NCBI GenBank assembly: GCA_002422365.1
Contig: DIUO01000036.1
Coordinates: 44,006 to 108,005, forward strand
Length of the DNA: 64,000 nucleotides
Direction: 5' to 3'
Origin: Proteobacteria bacterium UBA6156
GTDB lineage: Bacteria > Pseudomonadota > Alphaproteobacteria > UBA2136 > UBA6156
The position numbers were made by a program, and so were the translations under genes. This document shows, piece by piece, positions 55,222-63,924 of this stretch. Numbering within the stretch: the stretch's first letter is position 1; each line of letters opens with the position of its first letter. The notes below the pieces were generated by a model that saw only the letters and a program-made list of their open reading frames with translations, searched no databases and was not told where the DNA came from.

Positions 55222-55607
55222 TATATATGGTCCTCGTACTTGAGTTAATTCACCGGCTACATGCCGGCACCGCGACTGTGCCTAACTTTTCATCACGCGT
55301 CCAGTCGCAGTCTGACCCGCAAAGGTGTCTCTGCGCAGCCCGACCTGTCCTTATCTTGCCGGGGGCAAATGGCAACTGACAATCCCTTTTCCCGTGGCAA
55401 ATGCCCGCAAAACGGGCGCATCGGGGGCAAGAAAGAACACCGCTTGGCTTGATAATCCATGTCTTTTACTTCCCATTCCCCCCTAAATCTTGTGCCGCTT
55501 CGTCAGGGCCCCCCAACATTTCTGTGCCTCCCCCTGCGGCACCCTTGCCACATTCATCGCATCAAGCCTCTTGCAGTCAAACCCAACTTGCGGCACCAAT
55601 GAATATA

Positions 55608-55623
55608 TGGCAGGTATGCCGCT
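55608..55623 (+). promoter_or_regulatory. Sigma54 promoter candidate upstream of fliF
   Basis: TGGCAGGTATGCCGCT keeps the GG (-24) and GC (-12) pair ten bases apart with surrounding TGGCA as in sigma54 promoters; the -12 element deviates (CCGC for TTGC). The cluster also encodes the FlbD sigma54 activator, so it makes sense as the flagellar promoter. Confidence 0.5.
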
Positions 55624-55662
55624 CCTCGGCGCAAGAATGCACCGCTAACAAAAAGAAGTCTC

Positions 55663-55678
55663 CCGGGCCTGGGCCCGG
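55663..55678 (+). promoter_or_regulatory. GC hairpin just upstream of fliF ribosome binding site
   Basis: CCGGGCC (55663-55669) pairs with GGCCCGG (55672-55678) seven bases before AAGGAG (55685-55690). In the mRNA it could modulate fliF translation. Confidence 0.4.
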
Positions 55679-55702
55679 AGCAAAAAGGAGCTATGCCCCC
55701 GC

Positions 55703-57340
55703 ATGGAATCGTTGCTGAACGCGTTTCGTAGTTTAGGCCCCGGCCGTATTCTGGCCCTGTTTATCGGTATTGCGGCGGTCATCGCCATTTCCAGTATGGT
55801 CATCAACCGCGCGCAATCGCCGGGCCTGGTGCTGCTCTATGGCGGGCTGAACAGCCAGGAGGCTTCGCGCATCACCGACTATCTCGCCAGCCAAAGCATC
55901 CCGAACGAAGTACGCGGCGACGGCTCCGTCTACGTCCCCTCCGACCGCGTCGGCGAACTCCGCCTGCAAGTGGCAGGGCAGGGGCTGGTCGGCGGCTCCA
56001 CCGCGGGCTACGAACTCTTCGACAGCCAGTCCAGCTTCGGCACCACCAACTTCGTTAGCAACCTCAACGCCAAACGCGCGCTGGAAGGCGAGCTCGCCCG
56101 CACCATCGGCACCATTCCCGCCGTCAGCGGCGCGCGCGTGCACATCGTGCTGCCCAAACAAAATCTGTTCAGCCGCGAGCAAGTTTTGCCCTCAGCCGCC
56201 ATTGCGCTGAACCTCGGCGCCCGCACCCTCACGCCGGAGCAAACGCAAAGCATCGCCCAGCTGGTGGCCGCCGCCGTGCCCAACCTCAGCTCGGCCAACA
56301 TTACGGTCATCGACCAACGCGGCACCCTGCTCTACGACGGTAAAACCCAAACCGACAGCGCCGGCAGCGCCAGCAGCCTGCGCCGTAGCTTAGAAAAACG
56401 CTACGAAGAATCCATCGGCGCCATGCTGGAGCGCGTCGTCGGCAACGGCAACGCCGTGGTGCGCGTCACCGCCGAGCTCAACCTCGACAAACTCACCGAA
56501 CAATCCGAACTCTACGACCCCACCCAACAGGTCGTCCGCTCCGAACAAACCATCGAGAGCACCAGCGCCTCCTCCGACGGTGGCGGCGGTGTTGCCGGTG
56601 TGGCAGGCAACATTCCGGGCGGCGCCCAGGGTGGCGCAGGGGCTGGGGCAGGCAGCAACGAGGCCCGCACCGAAACCACCACCAATTACGAAATCTCGAA
56701 AACCGTGCGCAGCGTCACCCGCAATGGCGGAGACATCCGCAAACTCTCCGTGGCCGTCTTGGTGGCGGGCAAAACTCCGGCCGCCGGGGCCGAGGGCGAC
56801 CCCGCCGCCTACACCCCGCTCACCGACGACGAACGCGCCCGCATCCGCACCCTGGTGGAAACCGCCATCGGCTACGACGCCGCCCGTGGCGACAAAGTGG
56901 AAATTGTCGATATGCCGTTCATGCCGGTGGCCGAGCCTGAGGCCGTGGTCGATCCCTTCATCAACAAGGCCCAGATGCTCAACCTCGCCCAGTATGCCCT
57001 CATCGTGGTGGCACTCATTGTCGTCGGCCTGCTGGTGGTCAAGCCCGCGCTCACCACACTCAATGCCGCACTGGCAGGGGGCGGTGGCAACTTGCTGCCG
57101 GGCGGTATGGCTCACATGGCCGCGGCCCCGGCAATGGGCGGCATTGCCCCTATGGGCGGCAGTGCGGCCCCGGCCGAAGCCGAAAATTCCATGGTCGATA
57201 TCCGCTCGGTACAGGGCCGCGTCCGCGAATCCTCGGTCAAAAAAGTCAACGAGATTATCGACCAATACCCGGAAGAAAGCCTCGGCGTGGTCCGTACCTG
57301 GATGGCCGGTAGCCCATCCTCCGGCAACGGCAACAGTTAA
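55703..57340 (+). CDS. fliF: Flagellar MS-ring protein
   Basis: The 545-residue protein has two transmembrane helices (about 17-35 and 427-447) bracketing periplasmic ring-building motifs (LYGGLNSQEASRI, RVHIVLPKQNLFSR, PNLSSANITVIDQRG). A Gly-rich insertion is at about 290-320. The C-terminal tail binds FliG. FliF forms the MS-ring at the base of the flagellum. It is the first gene of the flagellar operon; fliG follows after 17 bases. Confidence 0.95.
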   Translation: MESLLNAFRSLGPGRILALFIGIAAVIAISSMVINRAQSPGLVLLYGGLNSQEASRITDYLASQSIPNEVRGDGSVYVPSDRVGELRLQVAGQGLVGGSTAGYELFDSQSSFGTTNFVSNLNAKRALEGELARTIGTIPAVSGARVHIVLPKQNLFSREQVLPSAAIALNLGARTLTPEQTQSIAQLVAAAVPNLSSANITVIDQRGTLLYDGKTQTDSAGSASSLRRSLEKRYEESIGAMLERVVGNGNAVVRVTAELNLDKLTEQSELYDPTQQVVRSEQTIESTSASSDGGGGVAGVAGNIPGGAQGGAGAGAGSNEARTETTTNYEISKTVRSVTRNGGDIRKLSVAVLVAGKTPAAGAEGDPAAYTPLTDDERARIRTLVETAIGYDAARGDKVEIVDMPFMPVAEPEAVVDPFINKAQMLNLAQYALIVVALIVVGLLVVKPALTTLNAALAGGGGNLLPGGMAHMAAAPAMGGIAPMGGSAAPAEAENSMVDIRSVQGRVRESSVKKVNEIIDQYPEESLGVVRTWMAGSPSSGNGNS

Positions 57341-57357
57341 GCGGGAGAACCTGAATC

Positions 57358-58371
57358 ATGGCCAAAGGCACTCCTCTCGTCGGTCCCCGCAAGGCGGCCA
57401 TCCTCATGCTCGCCATGGGCGAACAACGCGCCGCGCAGCTGTTCTCCTACATGGATGACTACGAAATCCGCGACATCTCGCGCGAGATGGCCACCCTCGG
57501 GCACATCACGTCGGAAGAAATGGAAACCACCCTGTCCGACTTCACCGAGAACGTCGGCGGCGGTGGCGGCGGTGTCGTCGGCGGCTGGGGCACCACCGAG
57601 CGCTACCTGCGCAGCTTCATGAAAGAAGAACGCGTCAAAGACCTCATGGAAGAAATGCGCGGCCCCGCAGGCCGCACCATGTGGGAGAAACTCGCCAACG
57701 TGAACGAAGAAACCCTGGCGGGCTTTCTGGTCAACGAATATCCCCAAACCGTGGCCGTCATCATCAGCCGCATCAAGGCCAGCCACGCCGCCAAGGTGCT
57801 GGCAGTGCTGCCGCAAGAGCTCGCGATGGAAGTCATGGAACGCATCCTCGTCATGGACAACGTTCCGCGCGAAGTCCTCTCGGCGGTGGAAGATTCCCTC
57901 AAAAGCGAGTTCATGCGCAACCTCGCCCAAAAAACCACGCGCGACAGCCACGAGCTCATGGCCGATATCTTCAACAACTTCGACCGCAGCAACGAACAAC
58001 GCTTCATGGGCCTGCTCGAACAAGGCCACCCCAGCGACGCCGAGCGTATCCGCGCCCTCATGTTCACCTTCGACGACATCATGAAGACCGACGACAAAGG
58101 CATCCAAACCATCCTGCGCGATATCGACAAAGACGTGCTCGCCCTGGCCCTCAAAGGCGCCAAGCCGGATATGCGCGACAAATTCCTCAGCAACATGTCC
58201 GAGCGCGCCGCCAAAATCCTGCGCGAAGATATGGACGCCATGGGCCCGGTCAAAGTCAAAGATGTCGACGAAGCCCAGCTCAAAATCGTCGCCGTGGCCA
58301 AAAACCTCGCCGACAGGGGCACCATCGTCATCGCCTCGGGCGGAGACGGTGCCGACGAGTTCATCACCTAA
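57358..58371 (+). CDS. fliG: Flagellar motor switch protein FliG
   Basis: The 337-residue protein has FliG domains: N-terminal GPRKAAILMLAMGEQRAAQLF, middle LAGFLVNEYPQTVAVIISRI (EHPQ-like motif as EYPQ), and C-terminal with the charged residues FDDIMKTDDKGIQTILRDID that generate torque with MotA. A run of six glycines occurs at about 64-72, longer than normal. It couples the MS-ring to the C-ring. Confidence 0.95.
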   Translation: MAKGTPLVGPRKAAILMLAMGEQRAAQLFSYMDDYEIRDISREMATLGHITSEEMETTLSDFTENVGGGGGGVVGGWGTTERYLRSFMKEERVKDLMEEMRGPAGRTMWEKLANVNEETLAGFLVNEYPQTVAVIISRIKASHAAKVLAVLPQELAMEVMERILVMDNVPREVLSAVEDSLKSEFMRNLAQKTTRDSHELMADIFNNFDRSNEQRFMGLLEQGHPSDAERIRALMFTFDDIMKTDDKGIQTILRDIDKDVLALALKGAKPDMRDKFLSNMSERAAKILREDMDAMGPVKVKDVDEAQLKIVAVAKNLADRGTIVIASGGDGADEFIT

Positions 58372-58388
58372 CCCGCCCCGGCTGCCGC

Positions 58389-59252
58389 ATGTCCTCCTCC
58401 ACGCCTTACACCAAGTTCGGGTTCGACACCGAATTCTTCGAACTGGTGCAAACCCAAAAGGGCATGCCGGTCAGCAGCGGGGGCAGCGCCAGCAAATCGC
58501 AAACCGAGGCCCTGCGCCAGCAAGCCTACGACGAAGGCTACACAACCGGCCTGGCCGAAGGCCAAAACCAGGCCCAGGCCGACCTCGCCCAGGTGCAGCA
58601 GCACCTGCAAAATACCCTCATGGCCCTGCAAAAGGCGCAAACCGAACGCGAGGAGCATCTCCTCACCCAAACCATCAGCCTGTTGCGCACCACGCTGCAT
58701 CATCTGGTCGGCCATGCCGTGCAGCATTACGCGGCCGAACTCTTCGAAAATCATCTCCGCACCCTGCTGCCGTTGCTGACAGCCGACGAAGCCCTGACCC
58801 TCCGCGTTCACCCCGCCGCACGCGGCTACCACGAAAAGCTCGGCCTGCCGCAAGCCGCCATCATGGGCCTGCCGATGCACATCAAAACCGACTCCTCCCT
58901 CGGCCCGGCCGACGCGGTGGTCGAGTGGGCCAACGGCGGCGTCGAGGCCAAACTCGCGCAACACCTCGAGGCTATCGACGCTTTGCTGGCCGGCGCCGGC
59001 GCAGCCCTGCTGCCGGTCGAACCCCGCCCGGCGGTGAATCTCGCACCCCAGGCCACGCCAGCCGCACCCCCGGCAGCAGCCGCCGCCGCACCCGATGCAC
59101 CAACCAGCCCCGCCGCAACCCCAGCCACTCCTGCGCCAACCACACCCAATACCCCGGCCACCGACCTCGAATCCGCCGCCACCAGCGCCGCCCGCGAGCG
59201 CGCCCGCCAGCTGCTGGGCGACGACGACGACCTCGTCGACGCCCTGAAATAA
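58389..59252 (+). CDS. fliH: FliH-like flagellar export ATPase regulator
   Basis: The 287-residue protein has an N-terminal FDTEFFELVQ segment, a coiled coil rich in Gln with the AYDEGYTTGLAEGQNQAQ glycine pattern of FliH, and a C-terminal FliH/VirB-like domain, followed by an Ala/Pro-rich linker and a short acidic tail. FliH regulates FliI in flagellar protein export. Its position between fliG and fliN is the alphaproteobacterial order (FlbE in Caulobacter). Confidence 0.8.
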   Translation: MSSSTPYTKFGFDTEFFELVQTQKGMPVSSGGSASKSQTEALRQQAYDEGYTTGLAEGQNQAQADLAQVQQHLQNTLMALQKAQTEREEHLLTQTISLLRTTLHHLVGHAVQHYAAELFENHLRTLLPLLTADEALTLRVHPAARGYHEKLGLPQAAIMGLPMHIKTDSSLGPADAVVEWANGGVEAKLAQHLEAIDALLAGAGAALLPVEPRPAVNLAPQATPAAPPAAAAAAPDAPTSPAATPATPAPTTPNTPATDLESAATSAARERARQLLGDDDDLVDALK

Positions 59253-59294
59253 ACAGCTCAAGGGGTCATCTCAAGCCACTGGCCTCAACGCGAG

Positions 59295-60632
59295 TTAATA
59301 GAGTCCCGGCAATGTCCGGAATGGTATAAATACCTTTTCCCATAAATGAAAAAGCAGCAGCGGTATCATATTATAAAAAATGAAGACACCGGTAGACGAA
59401 AGCGGATGGAGATAATACCGCAACGAGCTCGGTTTGCCGTGACGGTTCCAGGTTTCAAAAATATCATGCCAATTGGCGCGGCTGTTCTTGCTGCTCGGGT
59501 CAAGGCTCAGCAACAGCAACAGGTAAAGGCACAAAATAACCTGAAAACTTAAAATAAAAGCCATGTCGGCATCGGGGATATGCACCGCCAGATAATCCAA
59601 GGTATCAAGCCTTAAGGGACGAAACGTAGGTCCCTTTAAAAGGGCCTCTTCCAGGCGGGGTATAAGGTCATTCTTCTGAGCACTCTGAGACTTCAAAAGG
59701 GCCTGCACCACGTGCTGCACCAGCGTGTAGTTCTTCCACGTTAACACATTGATTGTGCCAATGCGGCTATCCGGATAGGCATGAACCACTACAACAAAGT
59801 CATTAGGTTTGCCCCCATACCAGGATCGTTTCAATTTTTCATAATACAAGGGGTCATGCGTAACCACTAACCCCACCGAAATCGGAGTATTTTGGTTTAA
59901 TCGGCTGTTAAGGCGCTCAATACGGTCATCGCGTTCCAGCGTGAATCCGAGAGAAGAGGGGCCCTGCAAACGGTTAAAAGTAAGACCGTACCAATCCTGG
60001 GTTTTCGTAAAATAGGGGATGGGCTTAAGGCTCTGAGGAGCGGCGTCTGCATCATCGGGCAAGGCCTTGCCACCCAGGGTGCCTGCATAAATAACATCAG
60101 CATTGGCGCGCAGCGGGTTCTGAAAAGCTAGCGTTGCGGCAGCCGGGTCTCCCAACTGCGCAAACCCCCACATTTCAGGGGCAGCATCATGTAAAATAAC
60201 GTAACCGTGCCCCGCCGTTCCAATTAACCATGCTTCCCGTGTTATTTCGCCCTGGGGGTATTGGTAGGCGCAATGTCCAAAGCACGTTTCTTTCAAACCG
60301 CTGCGGCGGCCTGTATAAGGCCGAGAAACATACTTAATGCGGGCCGAATCATAGGCAACAGGTGCCTGTTCAATAATCCAGTGCTCTGGTTCTGTCCTCA
60401 AGGTATTATCATCATAATAAGTATAGCTTGGCCGGTGCACCTTAGATGTGACCGTGCCGCTAGTAATGTAAGTGTCAGCAGAATTGCGCTCCACAAGATA
60501 GTTATGCGACACCAGAAAAGAAGTCACGCTGGCTAAAAAAATTCCACAGGCTTCCAGCAGGGTAATTCCCTGCCTAAAATGCCAAATAGCGACGCAGGCG
60601 ATAAAACTTGCGGCTGCGACAAGCCAAACCAT
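59295..60632 (-). CDS. Multi-pass membrane protein of unknown function
   Basis: The 445-residue protein has two N-terminal hydrophobic segments (about 5-17 and 22-42), a large extracytoplasmic domain (about 50-350) containing a GHCAYQYP cysteine element, and two to three C-terminal helices (about 358-380 and 412-428). Not recognised. It ends 14 bases before its partner's stop-distal gene start on the minus strand and lies between fliH and fliN with A+T-richer sequence, indicating later insertion. Confidence 0.6.
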   Translation of the reverse strand: MVWLVAAASFIACVAIWHFRQGITLLEACGIFLASVTSFLVSHNYLVERNSADTYITSGTVTSKVHRPSYTYYDDNTLRTEPEHWIIEQAPVAYDSARIKYVSRPYTGRRSGLKETCFGHCAYQYPQGEITREAWLIGTAGHGYVILHDAAPEMWGFAQLGDPAAATLAFQNPLRANADVIYAGTLGGKALPDDADAAPQSLKPIPYFTKTQDWYGLTFNRLQGPSSLGFTLERDDRIERLNSRLNQNTPISVGLVVTHDPLYYEKLKRSWYGGKPNDFVVVVHAYPDSRIGTINVLTWKNYTLVQHVVQALLKSQSAQKNDLIPRLEEALLKGPTFRPLRLDTLDYLAVHIPDADMAFILSFQVILCLYLLLLLSLDPSSKNSRANWHDIFETWNRHGKPSSLRYYLHPLSSTGVFIFYNMIPLLLFHLWEKVFIPFRTLPGLY

Positions 60633-60646
60633 TGCGAGTGCTTTCC

Positions 60647-61195
60647 CTATTCAAGGGGTAGCGGGCCGGTGGTTCCGGTTTCAAAATCCGCACGCGCCGT
60701 CCCGGTGGTCGGCAGCACCAGTTCTTCCAACTCCCACCCGAAAATCCGGTTATAAAAACTGTTCGGGAAAGTCCGCTGCAACCGGTTAAAGTTAATATAC
60801 ATAGGCTTTAATGCCATATCCACGCGGCCAATATAGGCATTACGGCAACTCACAATTTCCTGCTGCACATTGGCACGGAGCTCTGGCGACAGTTGCGGAA
60901 TAATCTGCGTGCCAAGTAGGGCCAACAGAGATTCACTCACCCGGTCAAGGTTGGTCCCGGCCTGCGTCGCCAACTGCATAACATCGTTCTTGTAAGCATT
61001 GGCCATTTGGTTAGTTTCCAAAATTTTTATAAGGCACTGGCCATATTCCGTCTTGGTTGCCTCCAGCTCGGCTTTTTTCATTTCGTCCAGCGACACCATG
61101 GCATTGTTAAAGCGAACAGCGCTGCTGAACATACCAATCACGAGAATTCCAGCAGCACCAGCAAGGGCTATCGTGGTTAAACGGGGGCGTGGCAT
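60647..61195 (-). CDS. LemA-like membrane-anchored helical protein
   Basis: The start at 61195 has AAAGGA on the minus strand; the frame runs open to 61291 but that start lacks a ribosome binding site. The 182-residue product has one N-terminal membrane helix (about 8-24), then long helices and a MYINFNRLQRTFPNSFYNRIFG segment that resembles the end of LemA domains (YN..I.SFP..L...LFG). It forms a pair with the minus-strand membrane gene downstream. Function of LemA proteins is unclear. Confidence 0.58.
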   Translation of the reverse strand: MPRPRLTTIALAGAAGILVIGMFSSAVRFNNAMVSLDEMKKAELEATKTEYGQCLIKILETNQMANAYKNDVMQLATQAGTNLDRVSESLLALLGTQIIPQLSPELRANVQQEIVSCRNAYIGRVDMALKPMYINFNRLQRTFPNSFYNRIFGWELEELVLPTTGTARADFETGTTGPLPLE

Positions 61196-61235
61196 GAGAG
61201 AATATATCCTTTTTTGATAACGAAAAACTGACTCT

Positions 61236-61264
61236 AAATTAGCGGCCCCCCTGCCGTAGGGCAA
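61236..61264 (-). promoter_or_regulatory. Weak sigma70-like promoter for the LemA-like gene
   Basis: On the minus strand TTGCCC and TAATTT are spaced by 17 bases, about 40 bases upstream of the start at 61195. Matches to consensus are partial. Confidence 0.3.
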
Positions 61265-61348
61265 CGTAAGCCAAGCGCTTTGCCCGGCCAACTATGGTAA
61301 GAATATCCCATTCGGCCGCATCAGGGCCTAGGAAGACAGCACGGGCGC

Positions 61349-61377
61349 TTGCTGCCAAGGATAATCCCCGTTAAGAT
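61349..61377 (+). promoter_or_regulatory. Sigma70-type promoter candidate before fliN
   Basis: TTGCTG (61349-61354) and TAAGAT (61372-61377) are 17 bases apart, 32 bases before the fliN start. Since the inserted minus-strand pair separates fliN from fliH, a local promoter would be needed. Confidence 0.35.
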
Positions 61378-61409
61378 TACGCAAAACAAGCGTCAAAGGC
61401 TCCGAAGTT

Positions 61410-61718
61410 ATGAACGACAAGCAAAACCTGAATCTAGAAGACCTCGGCGACGCCAACACCGGCGCCAAGGGCAGCGAGGCCGGGCTCGAGGCCGTCTACG
61501 ATGTCCCCGTCACCGTCAAAGCCGTGCTCGGCACCACCGCCATGAACATCTCCCAGCTGCTCAAACTCGGGCGCGGCGCGGTGGTGGAGCTCGACCGCAA
61601 AGTCGGCGACGCCATCGACGTCTACGTCAACGACCGCTTGGTGGCCCGTGGCGAAGTGGTCATCGTCGACGACAAACTCGGCGTGACCATGACCGAAATC
61701 GTCAAATCGTCCACCTAG
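61410..61718 (+). CDS. fliN: Flagellar motor switch protein FliN
   Basis: The 102-residue protein has the SpoA domain: VYDVPVTVKAVLGTT, LLKLGRGAVVELDRKVGD and DVYVNDRLVARGEVVIVDDKLGV, ending with a typical TEIVK. FliN is part of the C-ring. Length is usual. It precedes motA by nine bases. Confidence 0.95.
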   Translation: MNDKQNLNLEDLGDANTGAKGSEAGLEAVYDVPVTVKAVLGTTAMNISQLLKLGRGAVVELDRKVGDAIDVYVNDRLVARGEVVIVDDKLGVTMTEIVKSST

Positions 61719-61727
61719 ACCCCGTTC

Positions 61728-62492
61728 ATGGATAGTATGACGCTCTTCGGCCTGTTCCTCTCCCTGGGGCTGGTCGGCGGCGCCATTGCCATCGGCGGGC
61801 ATTTCGGCGCGTTTGTCGACCTCCCCTCGCTGATGATCGTCATCGGCGGCACCCTCACCGTCACCCTCACGTCGTTCCCGCTGGCCGAGGTCCTCCGCGC
61901 CGCCGTCACCACCTCCGGCACGCTGGTCAGCAAGGTGCCGGAGTTCCCGTCCCTCGCCCGCCGCCTCATCGCCCTCTCGCAAAAAGCCCGCGCCAGCAAC
62001 ATGCTGGCCCTGCAAGACGACGCCCGCAAAGAAACCTTGCCCTTCCTCAAACAGGCGCTCAGCCTGGCGGTCGATGGCGCCCCCGCCGAAGCCATCGAAA
62101 AACTGCTCTACAACGACACCACCACCATGGTGGAACGCCACGAACGCGCGCTCGCCGTCCTCCGCCGCGCGGCAGAGGTCGCCCCCTCCATGGGCCTCAT
62201 CGGCACACTCATCGGGCTGGTGCAAATGCTGGGGGCCCTGTCCGACCCCGCCTCCATCGGCCCGGCCATGGCCATCGCCATTCTCACCACGTTTTATGGC
62301 GCGGTGTTGGCCTATCTGGTGCTCACCCCGCTGGCCACCCGGCTGGAGCGTAACGGCGCCGACGACCTCCTCACCCGTAAACTCATCACCACCGCCATCC
62401 TCAGCCTGGTGCGGCAAGAAAACCCCCGCCAGCTCGAACTCCACCTCAACGCCCAACTCCCCCCCACCCAACGCGTGCAGGTCTTCAAATAG
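61728..62492 (+). CDS. motA: Flagellar stator protein MotA/PomA
   Basis: The 254-residue four-helix membrane protein has the MotA/TolQ/ExbB domain with APSMGLIGTLIGLVQML and an N-terminal hairpin (LGLVGGAIAIGGHFGAF ... LMIVIGGTLTVTL). Helix-rich cytoplasmic loop contains the charged ERHERALAVLRRAAE that contacts FliG. No motB follows in this window. The short PomA-like form fits other alphaproteobacteria. Confidence 0.92.
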   Translation: MDSMTLFGLFLSLGLVGGAIAIGGHFGAFVDLPSLMIVIGGTLTVTLTSFPLAEVLRAAVTTSGTLVSKVPEFPSLARRLIALSQKARASNMLALQDDARKETLPFLKQALSLAVDGAPAEAIEKLLYNDTTTMVERHERALAVLRRAAEVAPSMGLIGTLIGLVQMLGALSDPASIGPAMAIAILTTFYGAVLAYLVLTPLATRLERNGADDLLTRKLITTAILSLVRQENPRQLELHLNAQLPPTQRVQVFK

Positions 62493-62543
62493 AGGTAATT
62501 CTGGACAACCAGCAGACAGCAAGCCCACTCAAAGAGGCATTCC

Positions 62544-62571
62544 TGTTCACTGTCCACTGTTCACTGTTCAC
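62544..62571. repeat. Four tandem 7-bp repeats before flbD
   Basis: TGTTCAC-TGTCCAC-TGTTCAC-TGTTCAC fill 62544-62571, one unit with a T to C change, 21 bases before the flbD start. They may be a multi-copy operator, or a simple-sequence tract prone to slippage. Confidence 0.75.
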
Positions 62572-62592
62572 TTTTTCCCCTAATCTAGCGCC

Positions 62593-63924
62593 ATGATCCT
62601 CGCCCTCGGCCTCACCCTACCCAGCATCAAGGCCCAGGCCTTTGCCAAGCTGGCCGAGGCCGAAGCCACCCTCACCACCGAGTCCGTCGCGCTGGCCTTC
62701 ACCACACCCGACCACCTGCCGGAGCTGATGACCTTCCTCAAAACCAACAAACTCAGCATCCCGGTGGTGGCGGTTGGCCCGGCCACCCCGGCCACCGGCG
62801 CCAAGGCCATCCGGCTGGGGGCAGTGGAATACCTCACCGCCCCGCCCGAACCCCGCCTGCTCATGGCACTGCTCGATAAATTCGCCCCCCAGCCCACCAC
62901 CGGCGGCCCGGTGGCAGAAGACCCCGCCAGCACCGCCCTCCAGGCCCAGGCCCAACAGTTTGCCACCAGCAACGCCACCGTGCTGCTGCGCGGAGAAAGC
63001 GGTACGGGGAAGGAAGTCATGGCCAGCTTCATCCACGCCCACAGCCCGCGCGCCGCCAAACCCTTCATCGCCGTCAACTGCGCGGCGATACCCGAGAACC
63101 TGCTGGAATCCGAACTCTTCGGCCACACCAAAGGCGCCTTCAGCGGTGCCCTGGCCGAGCGCAAGGGCAAATTCCAGCAAGCCCACGGCGGCACCTTGCT
63201 GCTCGATGAAATCTCCGAAATGGATCTTTCCCTGCAAGCCAAATTGCTGCGCGCCATCCAGGAGCGGGTCATCGACCCCATCGGCGCCGACAAACCCATC
63301 GAAGTCGACATCCGCCTCATCGCCACCACCAACCGGCAGCTGGAGAGTTACGTCGCCGAAGGCAAATTCCGCGAAGATCTCTACTTCCGCCTCAGCGTCG
63401 TCACGCTCGACCTCCCGCCCCTGCGCGAGCGCCCCGCCGACATCGTCCCGCTCGCCCGCCATTTTGCCACCAAATACGCCCACGCCAACGGCTACACCAG
63501 CGTGCCGTCGCTTAGCCCAGAGGCCGAAACCAAACTGACAACCTGCTACTGGAAAGGCAACGTGCGCGAGCTGGAAAACACCCTCCACCGCGCCATCCTG
63601 CTCTGCGGCCCGCAGGGCAGCAGCATCACCGCCGACCACATCATCCTCTCCCCCATGTCGCTGCAACACATGAACCCCGCCGCCAGCAACGAGAACGCCC
63701 GCGCCAGCATCACCCCTGCCGCCAGCAGTTTGGCCGCGCAGGCCTACGCCAGCGGCGGCACCAGCGCGGCCTTCGTCCCCAAACGCCTGGCGGAAATCGA
63801 GAAAGAAACCCTGCTGGCCACCCTCAGCTACACCCAGGGCAACAAGCAGTATGCCGCCGACCTCCTCGGCATCTCCCTCACCATCCTGACCGAAAAACTC
63901 GCCGCCAGCGGCCTGACAGCCTAG
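62593..63924 (+). CDS. flbD: Flagellar sigma54-dependent activator FlbD
   Basis: The 443-residue protein has a degenerate receiver-like N-terminus (1-100), an AAA+ domain with Walker A GESGTGKE (134-141), GAFSGA loop (181-186), Walker B GGTLLLDEISEM (199-210) and GNVRELENTLHRA, then a Fis-like helix-turn-helix (QYAADLLGISLTILTEKL). FlbD activates flagellar promoters with sigma54. The GAFTGA loop has Ser for Thr. It has no canonical phosphorylation Asp context in the N-terminal region. It is the last gene of the operon in view. Confidence 0.92.
   Translation: MILALGLTLPSIKAQAFAKLAEAEATLTTESVALAFTTPDHLPELMTFLKTNKLSIPVVAVGPATPATGAKAIRLGAVEYLTAPPEPRLLMALLDKFAPQPTTGGPVAEDPASTALQAQAQQFATSNATVLLRGESGTGKEVMASFIHAHSPRAAKPFIAVNCAAIPENLLESELFGHTKGAFSGALAERKGKFQQAHGGTLLLDEISEMDLSLQAKLLRAIQERVIDPIGADKPIEVDIRLIATTNRQLESYVAEGKFREDLYFRLSVVTLDLPPLRERPADIVPLARHFATKYAHANGYTSVPSLSPEAETKLTTCYWKGNVRELENTLHRAILLCGPQGSSITADHIILSPMSLQHMNPAASNENARASITPAASSLAAQAYASGGTSAAFVPKRLAEIEKETLLATLSYTQGNKQYAADLLGISLTILTEKLAASGLTA

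Larger units (their letters stand above)
55222..55702. other. Divergent flagellar regulatory region
   Basis: This 481-base gap separates flagellin and fliF starts and contains no convincing gene. It holds the sigma54-type promoter at 55608, the hairpin at 55663, and a GCCCG/CGGGC short stem at about 55405. It is more A+T-rich than flanking genes. Confidence 0.6.

Noticed and set aside
53737..55248. 503-residue plus-strand frame inside the flagellin gene
   Set aside because: The minus strand encodes conserved flagellin ends; the plus-strand product is a repetitive Arg/Gly/Val shadow.
55222..55702. Sigma54 or sigma28 promoter for flagellin on the minus strand
   Set aside because: No GG-N10-GC or TAAA/GCCGATAA pair with proper spacing was found by eye.
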